DNA from: Mesorhizobium sp. dw_380
Lineage (GTDB): Bacteria; Pseudomonadota; Alphaproteobacteria; Rhizobiales; Rhizobiaceae
Direction of reading: 5' to 3'
Assembly: GCF_018588885.1 (NCBI RefSeq)
Contig: NZ_JAFFIW010000006.1
Coordinates: forward strand, 124,001 to 188,000
DNA: 64,000 nt
Numbering within the stretch: position 1 is the first letter of the stretch; every line of letters begins with the position of its first letter. The position numbers and the translations under genes are program-made. Shown piece by piece: positions 29,312-41,945 of this stretch. The notes below the pieces were generated by a model. That model made no database searches. It saw nothing but the letters and a program-made list of their open reading frames with translations, and had not been told where the DNA came from.

Positions 29312-30322
29312 TCACCCGTTCGAAATTTCGACCAGCCGGTCGAGCACCTGCAGCGCCCGACCACTGTCGATGGCCTGCGCGGCAAGCGCGATGCCGTCGC
29401 CAAGCGTCGTCACCTTGCCCGCAATCACCAGCCCGGCGCCGGCATTCATCAGCACGGTGTCGCGATAGGCGCCGGCAGCGCCACTCAGCATATCGCGCAA
29501 CGCCTTGGCATTGTAGGCGGCATCACCGCCGCGCAATTCGTCCTTGGTATGGCGCCTCAGTCCAACCTCTTCAGGGGTCAGCGTGAAGCTGCGGATCTCG
29601 CCGCCAACCAGTTCGGCGACTTGCGTCTCGCCGGTGGTGGTGATCTCGTCATAGCCGTCGCCATGGGCGACCCAGGCGTGCTCGGTGCCAAGCGCCTTCA
29701 ATGTCTCGGCCACCGGCATGATCCATTCCGGCAGGAAGACGCCGACCATCTGACGCTTTACGCCTGCCGGATTGGAGAGCGGCCCGAGCAGGTTGAAGAT
29801 GGTCCGGGTGCCGAGCTCGACGCGGGTCGGGCCGACATGCTTCATCGCCGGATGATGCGCGGGCGCGAACATGAAGCCGACACCCGCCTCATGGATACAG
29901 CGGCCGATAAACTCGGGCGAGAGGTCGATCTTGACGCCGAGCGCGGTCAGGACATCGGCCGCACCGGTCAGTGAGGACAAGCCGCGATTGCCATGTTTGG
30001 CGACCGGAACGCCGCTGGCGGCGATGACGAACGCCGACCCCGTCGAAATGTTGACGCTGTGGGAATTGTCGCCACCGGTGCCGACAATATCGATCGCGCC
30101 GGCTGGGGCCTCGACGCGGAGCATCTTGGCCCGCATCGTGGCGACGGCGCCGGAAATCTCGCTCACCGTTTCGCCGCGCACGCGCAGCGCCATCAGGAAG
30201 CCGCCGATCTGCCCGGGGGTCGCGTCGCCCGACATGATGATGTCGAAGGCTTCGCGCGCTTCCTCAAAGGAAAGCGCGGTGCCGGCCGCGACCTTGGCGA
30301 TATGGGTTTTCAGCGCGCTCAT
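29312..30322 (-). CDS. trpD: Anthranilate phosphoribosyltransferase
   Basis: Joins anthranilate to PRPP in tryptophan biosynthesis. The 336-aa protein has the PRPP-binding [13 protein letters not shown] motif, the KHGNRGLSS motif and the [12 protein letters not shown] segment. It overlaps ppiD by 4 bp and is followed closely by trpC. Anthranilate is also the product of the kynureninase gene 7 kb away, so the cell has both producing and consuming routes for this compound here. Confidence 0.97.
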   Translation of the reverse strand: MSALKTHIAKVAAGTALSFEEAREAFDIIMSGDATPGQIGGFLMALRVRGETVSEISGAVATMRAKMLRVEAPAGAIDIVGTGGDNSHSVNISTGSAFVIAASGVPVAKHGNRGLSSLTGAADVLTALGVKIDLSPEFIGRCIHEAGVGFMFAPAHHPAMKHVGPTRVELGTRTIFNLLGPLSNPAGVKRQMVGVFLPEWIMPVAETLKALGTEHAWVAHGDGYDEITTTGETQVAELVGGEIRSFTLTPEEVGLRRHTKDELRGGDAAYNAKALRDMLSGAAGAYRDTVLMNAGAGLVIAGKVTTLGDGIALAAQAIDSGRALQVLDRLVEISNG

Positions 30323-32211
30323 CTTGTCGAGGCTTGGGCAATGGCGGCCTGGTCGACGCGGACGTCGTACTGCGTCTGCAGCTGCGCCACCAATTGGTCG
30401 AGCAGATCATCCGACATGCCGGAGGTGAAGGATTTTTGTGCGTCCTCCGGCACCGAGCTGGCGTCGGCCCCTGCGGGTTCGAACACTTCGGCGACCTTGA
30501 ACAGGATCTGCCCGTCACCGGTCGGCGAGGGGATCAGTCCGGTGCCGCCTTCGCCGACGCCGAACATCACGGCGGCGCCCTCCTTGCCGAAATCGGCATC
30601 GTCGGCTTCGCGCTTCAGGCCGCGCTTGGTCTGCTTCTCCAGCTTGAGCTCGCCGGCGACGACATCGAGCGCGGCACCGGCCTTGAGACGCTTTTCGAGT
30701 TCGTCCGCCTTGGCGGCGAGCCGCTTGGTCGTCTCCGCCGCCGTCCAGTCGGCGACGACTTTCTTGCGGACCTCATCCAGTGTCCGGTCGCGAGCCGGCG
30801 TGATCGATGCAACCTCATAGAAGATGAAGCCGTTGTCGGCCGTGGTCAGCGCTTCGTTTTCGGTTTTGGGTTCTGCGTCAAAGACCGACTTGATCAGCGC
30901 TGGCGATTCCGGCAGGTCCTTGACGATGGACCCGTCCGGCCTCAGGCCACTGCGATCGATGGCGTCGATGGTGACGTCCTTCAGCTTCAGCTTGGCGGCC
31001 GCGTCGGCCAGCGAACTGCCCGAAGCACGGGTGTCCTCGTAATTGTCGTGCACATCCAGAAGGATGCGGCTTGCCTCACCCAGCGCCAAATCCTTGCGGA
31101 TCTGGTCGGACACTTCGGCCAGCGGCTTCACCACCTCGGGCTTGATCTCGGTGACGCGCAGCAGCACCGGGCCGAAGGTGCCCTGGACGACCGGGCTGAC
31201 TTCATTGGCGTTGAGTGCGAAGGCCGCGTCAGCGACCGCCTTGTCGGCGATCTTGTCCTTGGCCAGAGTGCCGAGCAATGTATCGGCCGGCGTCTTGCCT
31301 TCGGCCGCCACAAGCTTGTCGAAGGTGGCACCCGCCTTGAGCGAATCAAGCGCGGCCTTGGCCGCATCCGGGGTCTTGAACACAAGCTGCTCGATGGTGC
31401 GCATTTCGGGCGTCGTGTAGCGCGACTTGTTCTTATTGTAATCGTCGCTGACCTGTTGGTCGGTGACCGCCGTCGGATCCATGATGTCCACCGGCTCGAG
31501 GCGGATATAGGAGAATCTGCGATACTCCGGGGCGGCGTAGGTTTTCTTGTTGGCCTCGAAATAGGCCTGGAGCACGCTGTCGCCCGGCGCCTCGATCGGC
31601 CCGACGAGCGTCTTCGGCAATGTCAGATAGTCGACCGTGCGGTCCTCGCCACGATAGAGCGCCACCGCCTTGAAGAAAGTGTCCGGCGCCTTGAGGCCGT
31701 CAGAGACCGCCTCGACGATCTGCTGGCGTACGGCAACCTGGCCGCGGTTCTTCAGATAATCCTCCGGCCGCATGCCGACCTCGTGCAGTCTGTATTCGAA
31801 GGTTCGCCTGTCGAACTGGCCGCCGGGACCCTTGAAAGCCGGATCCTCGCGCGTCAACTCGGCGAGCCTGTCCTTGGACAGGCCGAGGCCGAGCTTGCGC
31901 GCCTGTTCGTCGAGAACCGCGCCGGAAACGAGCTGCGCCAGCACCTGGTTGTCGATGCCGAGCGCCTTTGCCTGTTCGTGGGTCAGGCGCTGGCCGAACT
32001 GCTGCGACATGACGGCCAGCTGGCGATCGTAGGCGAGGCGGTATTCGTTGATCGACACCTTGGTGCCACCCGCTGTAATAACCGAATCATGGCCGGCAAG
32101 GCCACCCATCAGCCGCCCGGAAATGCCCCAGGCGGCGAAACTGACCACCAGCAGCGAAAGCAGCGTCTTCGCGACCCAGGTACCCGCCGCGCTTCTCAAT
32201 ACACCAAGCAT
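30319..32211 (-). CDS. ppiD: SurA/PpiD-type periplasmic peptidyl-prolyl isomerase
   Basis: Membrane-anchored folding helper for secreted and outer membrane proteins. The 630-aa protein starts [20 protein letters not shown] with one transmembrane anchor (about 13-35), a SurA_N-type chaperone domain, and a parvulin-like rotamase domain around residues 240-370. A long helical C-terminus follows. ATG 32211 was chosen since upstream in-frame codons look non-coding. It heads the trpD-trpC-moaC-moeA run, as in related genomes. Confidence 0.9.
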   Translation of the reverse strand: MLGVLRSAAGTWVAKTLLSLLVVSFAAWGISGRLMGGLAGHDSVITAGGTKVSINEYRLAYDRQLAVMSQQFGQRLTHEQAKALGIDNQVLAQLVSGAVLDEQARKLGLGLSKDRLAELTREDPAFKGPGGQFDRRTFEYRLHEVGMRPEDYLKNRGQVAVRQQIVEAVSDGLKAPDTFFKAVALYRGEDRTVDYLTLPKTLVGPIEAPGDSVLQAYFEANKKTYAAPEYRRFSYIRLEPVDIMDPTAVTDQQVSDDYNKNKSRYTTPEMRTIEQLVFKTPDAAKAALDSLKAGATFDKLVAAEGKTPADTLLGTLAKDKIADKAVADAAFALNANEVSPVVQGTFGPVLLRVTEIKPEVVKPLAEVSDQIRKDLALGEASRILLDVHDNYEDTRASGSSLADAAAKLKLKDVTIDAIDRSGLRPDGSIVKDLPESPALIKSVFDAEPKTENEALTTADNGFIFYEVASITPARDRTLDEVRKKVVADWTAAETTKRLAAKADELEKRLKAGAALDVVAGELKLEKQTKRGLKREADDADFGKEGAAVMFGVGEGGTGLIPSPTGDGQILFKVAEVFEPAGADASSVPEDAQKSFTSGMSDDLLDQLVAQLQTQYDVRVDQAAIAQASTR

Positions 32212-32355
32212 CGTTACTTCCGATTTATGCGCATTTTCGGATGCGCCGAGTTTGAAACAAGCGCAATAGCGCCCTTCCGGTCCACTGTCGATTGCTTTGT
32301 GGCCTGATTTTGGTAGTGAGGGCCAGAGCCTGATATCGCCCGGAGAAGCAAACCC

Positions 32356-33126
32356 ATGACGCCAGGAATTCGCCCGCTCGTCGCCGGCAACTGGAAAATG
32401 AACGGCACCAGTGCCTCGCTCAACGAACTCAGGATGATCGGCAACGGTTTCATGAGTGGGCTCGATGCGGAGACCGAAGCGCTGGTCTGTGTTCCGGCAA
32501 CCTTGCTGGCCCACGCCGCCGAGATCCTGTCGCGCACGCCGGTCCATGCCGGCGGGGAGGATTGCCACACCAAGGAAAGCGGCGCCTACACCGGCTGCAT
32601 TTCAGCCGAGATGCTGAAAGACGCGGGTGCGAGCCATGTCATTGTCGGCCATTCCGAATGCCGCGAACAACGCGGCGAGGACGATGCGACGGTCCAGGCC
32701 AAGGCGGCCGCCGCATGGCGCGCCGGGCTGGTGGCGATCATTTGCATCGGCGAGACGCAGCAACAGCGTGAAGCGGGCGCTACGCTCGACGTGCTGTCGC
32801 GCCAGGTCGCCGGCTCGGTGCCGCCCAGTGCCACGCCATCCAATACCGTCATTGCTTATGAGCCGGTATGGGCGATCGGCACCGGCCTGACGCCAACCGC
32901 GGCCGACGTGGCCGAAGCACATGCGCATATTCGCGAAACGCTGTCGGAAAAGCTCGGCGCCGCCGCTGCCAGGATGCGCATTCTCTATGGCGGCTCGGTC
33001 AAGCCGTCCAATGCGGTGGAACTGCTGGGCGTCAGGAATGTCGATGGCGCCCTGGTCGGCGGGGCCAGCCTGAAAGCGGCTGATTTCCTCGGTATCGCGG
33101 AAGCCTATCGCAGCATTGCAGGCTGA
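32356..33126 (+). CDS. tpiA: Triose-phosphate isomerase
   Basis: Interconverts glyceraldehyde 3-phosphate and dihydroxyacetone phosphate. The 256-aa TIM barrel has AGNWKMNG (catalytic K14), the catalytic His in IVGHSEC and the catalytic Glu in [11 protein letters not shown], plus the phosphate-gripping YGGSVKPSN. The usual HSERR is HSECR here, a mild variant outside the catalytic His. It is divergent from ppiD and followed by secG. Confidence 0.97.
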   Translation: MTPGIRPLVAGNWKMNGTSASLNELRMIGNGFMSGLDAETEALVCVPATLLAHAAEILSRTPVHAGGEDCHTKESGAYTGCISAEMLKDAGASHVIVGHSECREQRGEDDATVQAKAAAAWRAGLVAIICIGETQQQREAGATLDVLSRQVAGSVPPSATPSNTVIAYEPVWAIGTGLTPTAADVAEAHAHIRETLSEKLGAAAARMRILYGGSVKPSNAVELLGVRNVDGALVGGASLKAADFLGIAEAYRSIAG

Positions 33127-33293
33127 CATCCACGACGCCGGCCGGGTCTCGTCCCGTCCAAATTCGTTGCAAAGGGCGCGTTGCTTCCCATATTCCGGCC
33201 ACGGGCTTGGAAATGCCGTGAAAGCATTGTATTGAGCCGCCTCCAATTCACCGGTCGTGTCCGCGGCCGGGCAAGGCCTTGCCAGGATAAACT

Positions 33294-33749
33294 ATGCAAA
33301 CCGTACTGATCGTCATCCATCTCATGGTCGTGCTCGCCCTGGTCGGCGTGGTGCTGCTGCAACGCTCCGAAGGCGGCGGCCTTGGCATTGGTGGCGGATC
33401 GGGCTTCATGACGGCGCGTGGCGCCGCCAACGCATTGACCCGGGCGACGGCGATCCTGGCGGCCGCATTCTTCGTGACGTCGCTGACCTTGTCGATCATT
33501 GCCCGCTACGGCGAAAAGCCGATCGACATTCTCGACCGCGTTCCCGCGTCGTCGGACGGCAAGGGCGTGCTCAACCAATTGCCTGGCACTGCCACTCCGG
33601 CACCCGCCGGCAACGCCACGCCGACACCGCCATCCGGCAATGACGCCGCCACCAAGCCTCCGGCCACCGCGCCCGCCGGTTCCACAGCGCCGGCGACCAA
33701 CGGAACCACCAACACTGCGCCGGCGGCACCGCAGGTTCCGAACCAGTAA
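33294..33749 (+). CDS. secG: Preprotein translocase subunit SecG
   Basis: Small membrane subunit of the Sec translocon. The 151-aa protein has two transmembrane segments (about 3-22 and 52-72) flanking the SecG signature LLQRSEGGGLGIGGGSGFM. After them comes a low-complexity tail rich in Pro, Ala, Thr and Asn (about residues 95-151), typical of alphaproteobacterial SecG and of no known function. ATG 33294 gives MQTVLIVIHLMV. Confidence 0.93.
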   Translation: MQTVLIVIHLMVVLALVGVVLLQRSEGGGLGIGGGSGFMTARGAANALTRATAILAAAFFVTSLTLSIIARYGEKPIDILDRVPASSDGKGVLNQLPGTATPAPAGNATPTPPSGNDAATKPPATAPAGSTAPATNGTTNTAPAAPQVPNQ

Positions 33750-33765
33750 CTCCACCTGGTCTAAA

Positions 33766-33798
33766 CCGCGACCTGTTGTTGTTTGAACACAGTCGCGG
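33766..33798 (+). terminator. Hairpin downstream of secG
   Basis: CCGCGAC (33766-33772) and GTCGCGG (33792-33798) pair perfectly around a U-rich loop. No U-run follows, so intrinsic termination is uncertain. It may mark the end of the secG transcript. Confidence 0.4.
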
Positions 33799-33849
33799 CA
33801 AATGCTGCGTGATCACGAAGATTCGACGGGCAGTAACACGGTCTCGCGC

Positions 33850-33879
33850 TTGAGGCGTCCGCGCTTATTCGACTATAGA
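33850..33879 (+). promoter_or_regulatory. Probable sigma-70-type promoter for the L,D-transpeptidase gene
   Basis: TTGAGG (33850-33855) and TATAGA (33874-33879) are 18 bp apart, close to the housekeeping consensus. They lie about 80 bp before the ATG at 33961 in a gap with no other gene. Confidence 0.45.
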
Positions 33880-33960
33880 TTGCGCGCGGCATTTTCGGTG
33901 TCCTTGGGGGACGCCGGGCGACGCCGTGGGCAACAAGCATTGAACGATCGGATCTTCGCC

Positions 33961-35082
33961 ATGCAGCTTCGCAGCTTCATTTTCCTGGGACTTTGCGCCG
34001 CACTGGGCCTGAGTTCCCCGGCTTTCGCCGGCGTGCCGGCCAATTTGGCCGCCAATCAGTCGGCCGACAAAACCGACGCCATCCCCGTCGCAGCCAAGAG
34101 CGATGCGGCGCAACTGAGGCTTCTCAAGAAGAAGAAAAACCCGACACCGGACGATCTCGCCCAGATCAAGAAGATCGAGGCCAGGATCGTTGCCGACAAG
34201 GAAGACGCCAAGGCCAAGGCGTTGGAAGCCAGGAAGTTGGCGATGCGCGAGGCGGCGAAGGCCAGGGCCGACGCGGAACGGCAGGCCTTCCTGGCCAAGA
34301 AGGGCCAAACCGCTCCAACCGAAGTGGCCGAGGCCAAGCTGGCCAAGAAGACCACCAAAATCATCGAACCGCTGACGCCGGTGGCGCCGATCCAGTCGGC
34401 CGAGCCGCTTCCGGCCGAGGCGATGAATGTCGCCCTGACCGGCAACAATGGCGAGCTGCGCAGCGAGGTCATCGGCGGCCAGAAGCAGCCGAGCGGCGGT
34501 TTGTTCGCAGGCCTGTTCGGCGGGATGTCCTCCGGCTCGTCGATCAGTTATCTGCCCGAGACGCGCGCGCTCGACTCGGCACTTGCCCAGAAGAACGCCA
34601 GGAAGCCGTTCAAGGTAAAGCCGGAATTCGTCCCTCAGGACGTGGAATTCACCGGCTATGACGCAGGCACCATCGTCATCGACACCAGTGCGCGCCGCCT
34701 CTATCTCGTCGAATCGTCTAACACCGCGCGCCGCTACGCCATCGCGGTCGGCCGTGAGGGCCTGCAGTTCAAGGGCACGGTCGCCGTCGGCGACAAGCAG
34801 GAATGGCCGCGCTGGATCCCGACGCTCGACATGCAGAAGCGTGAGCCGAAGCACTACGGCCAGTACAAGGACGGCATGCCCGGCGGTGGCCAGAACCCGC
34901 TCGGCGCGCGCGCCATCTATCTCTATGACGGCAAGAAGGACACGCATCTGCGTATCCACGGCACGATCGCGCCGCAATCGATCGGAACCAGCGCCTCCAA
35001 TGGCTGCTTCCGGATGATGAACGAGCACGTCATGGACCTCTACAGCCGCGTCAGGGTAGGCACCAAAGTCGTCATCATCTGA
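33961..35082 (+). CDS. L,D-transpeptidase (YkuD domain), exported
   Basis: Cross-links peptidoglycan through 3-3 bonds or attaches proteins to it. The 373-aa precursor has a signal peptide (1-about 23, ending SSPAFA), a Lys/Ala/Glu-rich probable coiled coil (about 45-125), and a C-terminal YkuD domain. The domain carries the catalytic motif HGTIAPQSIG...SNGCFRM with C349 as nucleophile. ATG 33961 is supported by the signal peptide; upstream in-frame starts are not. A strong terminator follows at once. Confidence 0.92.
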   Translation: MQLRSFIFLGLCAALGLSSPAFAGVPANLAANQSADKTDAIPVAAKSDAAQLRLLKKKKNPTPDDLAQIKKIEARIVADKEDAKAKALEARKLAMREAAKARADAERQAFLAKKGQTAPTEVAEAKLAKKTTKIIEPLTPVAPIQSAEPLPAEAMNVALTGNNGELRSEVIGGQKQPSGGLFAGLFGGMSSGSSISYLPETRALDSALAQKNARKPFKVKPEFVPQDVEFTGYDAGTIVIDTSARRLYLVESSNTARRYAIAVGREGLQFKGTVAVGDKQEWPRWIPTLDMQKREPKHYGQYKDGMPGGGQNPLGARAIYLYDGKKDTHLRIHGTIAPQSIGTSASNGCFRMMNEHVMDLYSRVRVGTKVVII

Positions 35083-35101
35083 CGTTTTCACCATCATGCC
35101 G

Positions 35102-35132
35102 AAAGGGCCGGCTCAGCCGGCCCTTTTGTTTT
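35102..35132 (+). terminator. Rho-independent terminator after the L,D-transpeptidase gene
   Basis: AAAGGGCCGGC (35102-35112) and GCCGGCCCTTT (35116-35126) pair perfectly around the loop TCA and are followed by TGTTTT. This is a textbook intrinsic terminator 20 bp after the stop codon. Confidence 0.93.
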
Positions 35133-35171
35133 GCCTTGCCCACGACCAAGTCTATTTGGCTACGGGCCAGT

Positions 35172-35196
35172 CCGAAAACCGGATTCCACTTTTCGG
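35172..35196. repeat. Short palindromic repeat resembling the RIME second arm
   Basis: CCGAAAACCGGATTCCACTT, then TTCGG, forms a near-perfect hairpin. It has the same framework (CCGAAAA ... GATTCC ... TTTTCGG) as the second palindrome at 28476-28499. Only this half is present, in the gap before pyrG. Confidence 0.55.
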
Positions 35197-35275
35197 GATC
35201 ACGGTCCGAGCGCCTTCTCGGGAAAAAGCCTTCGCGGTGGTTTTTTCTCTGGCGGAATCAATCCAGCCGCGTTAA

Positions 35276-36916
<1,641 letters not shown>

Positions 36917-36940
36917 GCTCGTCAAGCGGGACCGCGCCTC

Positions 36941-37552
<612 letters not shown>

Positions 37553-37555
37553 TTT

Positions 37556-39013
37556 TCAGGCCTTCGCCATCTTGGCGCCGGCACCCAAGGCGGCGGTGCG
37601 CAGGACGTAATAGATGATGCCGGCAATGGCGACGCCGAAGAACCAGCCATAGACGCCCCACCAGGACGGCAGCCAGCTGGTGAAGTTCGGCAGGATCGAC
37701 GAGAAGACGGCGCCAATGCCGGCGGCAATGAAGGCATTGACGTGCCAGCCGCCCTGAAAGCGGAACTCGCCGTCCTCGCGATACAGCGCCTCGACGTCGA
37801 CCTCACCCTTCCGGATCAGGTAATAGTCCACCATCATGACGCCGAAGATCGGTCCCATCGTCGCGCCGATGACGTTGACGAAGGATGCGGCACTGCCTTC
37901 CCACGGCGCGAAGGGATAGAGCACCAGCGCGATCAGTGCGGCGATGTAGCCGCCCTTCTTGAAGTCGATCTGCCTGGGGAAGACGTTGGAGAAGTCGAAG
38001 GCCGGCGAGACGAAGTTGGCCACGACGTTGATGCCCAGGGTCGCAACCGCGAAGGTCAGGGCCGCAAGTGCCGCCAGGAACCAGCTGTCGAACTTGGCCG
38101 AGATCTGGTCGGGATGCAGCAGCACCTCGTGATAGACGTCATAGGCGGCGATGGTGGTGACGCCGGCGACCAGCGAAAACAGGATCAGGTTCACCGGCAG
38201 GCCCCAGATGTTGCCCTTGCGCAGCGACGCCTGGTCGGGCGCATAGCGGGCGAAATCGCAGAAGTTGAGATAGAGTGCCGAGAAGTAGGTCACCCAGATC
38301 GCCGCCACCGCGAACAGCGCCGTCCACGAGCCCGGTGTGCCCGGCACGCCGGCATCCTTGGTCTTCTCCAGGAGTACGTCCATCGGGATGTCGCTGGTGA
38401 AAGCGAAGGTTCCGGATTTGACGCAGAGATAGATCGCCAGGATCAGCATCATCACCCAGACGGCCGGCCCCGCCCAATCCTGGAAGCGGCGCACCGTCTC
38501 CATGCCGCGCTGGATGATCAGCAGCTGCAGCGCCCAGATCACGACGAAGCAGATCACTTCCAGGCCGGAATGGCCGAGGAAATGCGTGTTGGCATTGAAA
38601 TCGGCGAACCATTGCGAGCGGATCAGCAGTGCGACGATGGCGCCGGAGGCAGCAGCCGTTTGCGCGCCGTACCAGAAGCAGGCGACAACGGCGCGCACCA
38701 GCGCCGGTATGTTGGCGCCCCAGATGCCGAAGGAAGCGCGGGCAAGCACCGGGTAGGGCACGCCGGTCTTAACACCGGCATAGCCGACCAGGTTCATCAG
38801 GGCGTAGATGATCAGCGACCCGATGCCGATGGCGATGATGAAGTTGACGAAGCCGCCGCAGAACAGAAACAGGCTGGCGGCGAGATAATAGCCCCATAGG
38901 CTGTGAACGTCCGATGTCCAGACGTTGAAGATCGAGAATGGTCCCCAGTTTCGAACCTGGGCCGGAGCGAGGTCCTCATTGTATAGATCAGGCGATGCGC
39001 CTTGTATCGTCAT
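37556..39013 (-). CDS. NCS1 family nucleobase/cation symporter
   Basis: Membrane importer for a nucleobase or related compound such as cytosine, uracil, allantoin, hydantoin or thiamine; the substrate cannot be fixed from sequence. The 485-aa protein has about twelve hydrophobic segments, the N-terminal YNEDLAPAQVRNWGPFSIFN motif (first 20) and WTSDVHSLWGYY, typical of NCS1. ATG 39013 is preceded by GGGGAA at good spacing. The neighbouring LysR gene on the same strand may control it. Confidence 0.88.
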   Translation of the reverse strand: MTIQGASPDLYNEDLAPAQVRNWGPFSIFNVWTSDVHSLWGYYLAASLFLFCGGFVNFIIAIGIGSLIIYALMNLVGYAGVKTGVPYPVLARASFGIWGANIPALVRAVVACFWYGAQTAAASGAIVALLIRSQWFADFNANTHFLGHSGLEVICFVVIWALQLLIIQRGMETVRRFQDWAGPAVWVMMLILAIYLCVKSGTFAFTSDIPMDVLLEKTKDAGVPGTPGSWTALFAVAAIWVTYFSALYLNFCDFARYAPDQASLRKGNIWGLPVNLILFSLVAGVTTIAAYDVYHEVLLHPDQISAKFDSWFLAALAALTFAVATLGINVVANFVSPAFDFSNVFPRQIDFKKGGYIAALIALVLYPFAPWEGSAASFVNVIGATMGPIFGVMMVDYYLIRKGEVDVEALYREDGEFRFQGGWHVNAFIAAGIGAVFSSILPNFTSWLPSWWGVYGWFFGVAIAGIIYYVLRTAALGAGAKMAKA

Positions 39014-39219
39014 TGCAATGTTCCCCTTTTGCAAAAACGCGCCCTCACGCGTTGACCGCGGAGGTTACGCCTGACGCCGGGGAACCGACAAGCAACCAAT
39101 TTGCCGGCTTTGGCCTTAAAGATATTCAATGCGAACCGCGATTATCGAGGGCGCGCTATGGTGGCCGCTGCTGAATTCCACCGGCGAGGTGATTCGAATC
39201 TCGGGAACGGTGGCTCTGC

Positions 39220-40122
39220 CTAAGCGATGGCCATCACCCGCTTGTGGTCCTCGACTTCGGACAATAACCAATCCTGAAACAGGCCCGTGCCCGGCTTGTT
39301 GCCGATGCTGCGACGCTGGTGCAGGTAGATGCCGGCCGGATAGGTGTGGCGGGCATGGAACGGGGCGACAAGTTTGCCTTGCTGCAGAAAATCCTGTGCC
39401 ATCATGGTGTCGGCAAGCGCTATTCCAGCGCCATTGATCGCCTCGCGCATGATCAGCGTGCAATCATCCAGGGTTGTGCTGGATTTCGGCGTCGTGTCCA
39501 AAACACCTTCCTGCTCCAGCCAACGCTTCCACCTCATGGTCTCGCATTCATGGATCAGGTGGTGATTGACCAGATCGGCGGGCGATCGCAGCGGCACAGG
39601 CCCTTCGAGCAGTGAGGGCGCACAGACCGGCGTCAGAACCAGCGGGATCAGCAGCGTCAAGGCCGGGCCGGCCTTGTAGACGAACTCGTCGACAATGGCC
39701 AAATCGAAGTTGGCGCGCTTGCCCGAGGTCGATATCTCCAACTCCACCGCCGGATGCTGCCGGCGAAAATTCGGCAACCGGTCCGCCAGCCAAAGATTCA
39801 GGACAGCCGGGACGCACAAGACCCTGACACGTTGGATCCTGCCGTGGCTCGGGCCATCGGAGACGCTGACATCGTCAGTGGCGCGCCAGATGGCCTCGAA
39901 CGCTTCGGAGAGGCTGCGCGCATAGTAAGAGCCTCTGATGGTCGGCGTTATCTGGCGAAAGCCGCGCTCGAACAGATCCTGGCCGAGATTCCTTTCAAGT
40001 GCGCGGATGTGGCGGCTGATGGCAGAGGGCGTCAGGTGCAACTCTTCGGCTGCGTCCTTGACGCTGCCGAGACGTGCGGCGGCCTCGAAAGCGCGCATGC
40101 CGTTGAGTGAGGGTAGGGCCAT
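39220..40122 (-). CDS. LysR family transcriptional regulator
   Basis: The 300-aa protein has the N-terminal winged helix (LNGMRAFEAAARLGSVKDAA, then ELHLTPSAISRHIRALE), closest to the GcvA/AmpR-like branch, and a C-terminal inducer-binding domain. ATG 40122 begins MALPSLNG. It is divergent from the aminopeptidase gene, with an inverted repeat of LysR type in the gap. It may regulate the peptide-scavenging genes or the NCS1 transporter downstream on its own strand. Confidence 0.9.
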   Translation of the reverse strand: MALPSLNGMRAFEAAARLGSVKDAAEELHLTPSAISRHIRALERNLGQDLFERGFRQITPTIRGSYYARSLSEAFEAIWRATDDVSVSDGPSHGRIQRVRVLCVPAVLNLWLADRLPNFRRQHPAVELEISTSGKRANFDLAIVDEFVYKAGPALTLLIPLVLTPVCAPSLLEGPVPLRSPADLVNHHLIHECETMRWKRWLEQEGVLDTTPKSSTTLDDCTLIMREAINGAGIALADTMMAQDFLQQGKLVAPFHARHTYPAGIYLHQRRSIGNKPGTGLFQDWLLSEVEDHKRVMAIA

Positions 40123-40149
40123 TGGCCGATCATGAAATGTCAGTTGAGT

Positions 40150-40173
40150 TTTTGTCAATCGACATGGACAAAA
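40150..40173. promoter_or_regulatory. LysR-type inverted repeat in the divergent promoter
   Basis: TTTTGTC (40150-40156) and GACAAAA (40167-40173) form a 7-bp perfect inverted repeat with a 10-bp spacer. It is a T-rich/A-rich dyad of the kind LysR proteins bind, 28 bp upstream of the lysR start. Confidence 0.55.
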
Positions 40174-40381
40174 TTGGCGTTTGATCGCTTGCCCTGTTCG
40201 GGGATACCCAGAAGGGCAAGAGCAACTAAGCCGCCTTAAGAAAACGACTATTTGGGGACTTCGGCCCCGTTCCACCAACGGCGGAGACCGGCCTGACCGG
40301 TTTCCATCGGTGGCAGGCGAAGCTGTGCGCACTGCGCAAGCAGCCTCGGCCGAAATCGCCCGTAAAGGAGAACGACCGCCT

Positions 40382-41896
40382 ATGCCTCAATCGCCAGTGC
40401 CGGTCTTTGAAGCGGCCGACGAGATTTCCGCGGAAACCTCCGTCGTCGTGATCTTGCAAACTGCCCAGGCAGGCTTTGGCCCCCGGGCAGCGGCCCTGGA
40501 TGCTGAAATGGGCGGAATTCTTTCTCGTGCCTGCTCCGATCCGGCGGCCTTGGTTGAATCCGGCACCTGCATCGATCTTATCGCCCCGCAGGCGGTATCG
40601 GCCCGGCGCGTGATCGTTCTGGCCTTGGGCAAGGCTGAAGCCGTAACCAGCCTGTCATTGGCGCGTGCCGGCGGTTTGCTTGCCGCGCATCTGGAAAGCA
40701 AATGCGAATGCGCGGCCACGCTTGTCCTTGACCCGATCGCCGGCGTCGAGCTGCCGGGTCCGGAAATCCTGGCTAGGGTCGCGCTTGGCATGCGGCTGCG
40801 GCGCTATCGTTTCGACATGCGCAACCGGCGCCAGGGAGCGGGAGCGGATCGGACCCTGCGGGTGCAACTGGTTGGGGCAGGCGGCCCGGAACTGACCTCG
40901 GCGCTGGCGCGGATCAATGCCATTGCCGATGGCGTCGAATATGCGCGCACGCTGGTCAACCTGCCGCCGAACCATCTCCACCCCGACAATTTCCACGATC
41001 ATCTGGAGCCGCTGCGCGAAGCCGGCATCGATATCGAAATGCTCGATGCCGCGCAATTGAAAGAGCTCGGCATGAACGCGCTGCTGGCCGTCGGCTCAGG
41101 CTCGGTGCGGCCGCCGAGAGTTGCAGTCCTGCGCTATCGCGGCAAAGGCGCGCCTTCCCAACCGCTGGCCTTCGTCGGCAAAGGCGTCTGTTTCGATTCC
41201 GGCGGCCTCTGCATCAAGCGCGGCGAGCAGATGTTCGACATGAAGGCCGACATGGGCGGTGCGGCTGCTGTCGTCGGCCTGCTGATCGCGCTCGCCCGGC
41301 AAGGCAGTCCGGTGCACGCTGTAGGAGTTCTCGGCATTGCCGAGAACATGCCTTCCGGCACCGCGCTCAAACCGCGCGATATCATCACGACGGCCTCGGG
41401 ACAGACCGTGGAGGTGTTCGACACGGATGCAGAAGGACGCCTGCTCCTGGCTGACTGCCTCCACTATGCGGCCACGCGCTTCAATCCGTCGGTGATCGTC
41501 GATCTGGCGACGCTGACCTATTCGGTGACGCGCGGCCTCGGATCGATATTCGCCGGCCTGTTCAGCACCGACGATGCCATAGCGTCGCAGATGATCGCTG
41601 CCGGCGAAACGGTCGGCGAGCGGTTCTGGCAGCTGCCGCTCGACCGGGCCTACGACGAGGGGCTGCAATCGCCTTTCGCGGATCTGCGGCACCACGCCAA
41701 GGACATGGAAGATGGCGATGCTCCCTATGCAGCGGCCTTCCTGCGCCATTTCACGGAAGACCGGCCTTGGGTGCATCTCGACATTGCCAGCAAGGAGCTG
41801 ACCGACACCGATCGGCCCCTGGGCAGGCAAGGGGCCACCGCCTTCGGCGTGCAAATGCTGGAAGAGTGGGTGCACGCCAGCCGCAGCAGGAACTAG
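40382..41896 (+). CDS. pepA: M17 family leucyl aminopeptidase
   Basis: Removes N-terminal residues from peptides using two metal ions. The 504-aa protein has an N-terminal macro-like domain and the catalytic domain with KGVCFDSGGLCIKRGEQMFD (metal ligands), DMKADMGGAA and DTDAEGRLLLAD. The family consensus at the last site is NTDAEGRL; here the first residue is Asp. ATG 40382 follows AAGGAG. With the next hydrolase and the peptide importer it fits a peptide-salvage unit. Confidence 0.92.
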   Translation: MPQSPVPVFEAADEISAETSVVVILQTAQAGFGPRAAALDAEMGGILSRACSDPAALVESGTCIDLIAPQAVSARRVIVLALGKAEAVTSLSLARAGGLLAAHLESKCECAATLVLDPIAGVELPGPEILARVALGMRLRRYRFDMRNRRQGAGADRTLRVQLVGAGGPELTSALARINAIADGVEYARTLVNLPPNHLHPDNFHDHLEPLREAGIDIEMLDAAQLKELGMNALLAVGSGSVRPPRVAVLRYRGKGAPSQPLAFVGKGVCFDSGGLCIKRGEQMFDMKADMGGAAAVVGLLIALARQGSPVHAVGVLGIAENMPSGTALKPRDIITTASGQTVEVFDTDAEGRLLLADCLHYAATRFNPSVIVDLATLTYSVTRGLGSIFAGLFSTDDAIASQMIAAGETVGERFWQLPLDRAYDEGLQSPFADLRHHAKDMEDGDAPYAAAFLRHFTEDRPWVHLDIASKELTDTDRPLGRQGATAFGVQMLEEWVHASRSRN

Positions 41897-41945
41897 TCGC
41901 CGTCACGAACCCGCAAGATGCCTTTCAACCATACAGAGAACCGGA

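Noticed and set aside
30334..32307. Open frame of about 650 codons on the plus strand across ppiD
   Set aside because: Antisense shadow of the PpiD-type isomerase. The product is rich in Arg, Gly and His with no domain pattern.
33865..35097. Open frame of about 410 codons on the minus strand across the L,D-transpeptidase gene
   Set aside because: The plus strand has a signal peptide and a YkuD catalytic site. The minus frame has neither a start signal nor a motif.
39150..39215. Possible tRNA T-arm (GATTCGAATC word) between the NCS1 and LysR genes
   Set aside because: The arms around the loop do not pair with the TTCGAAT loop in register, and no acceptor or anticodon stem could be built. No gene is claimed in this gap.
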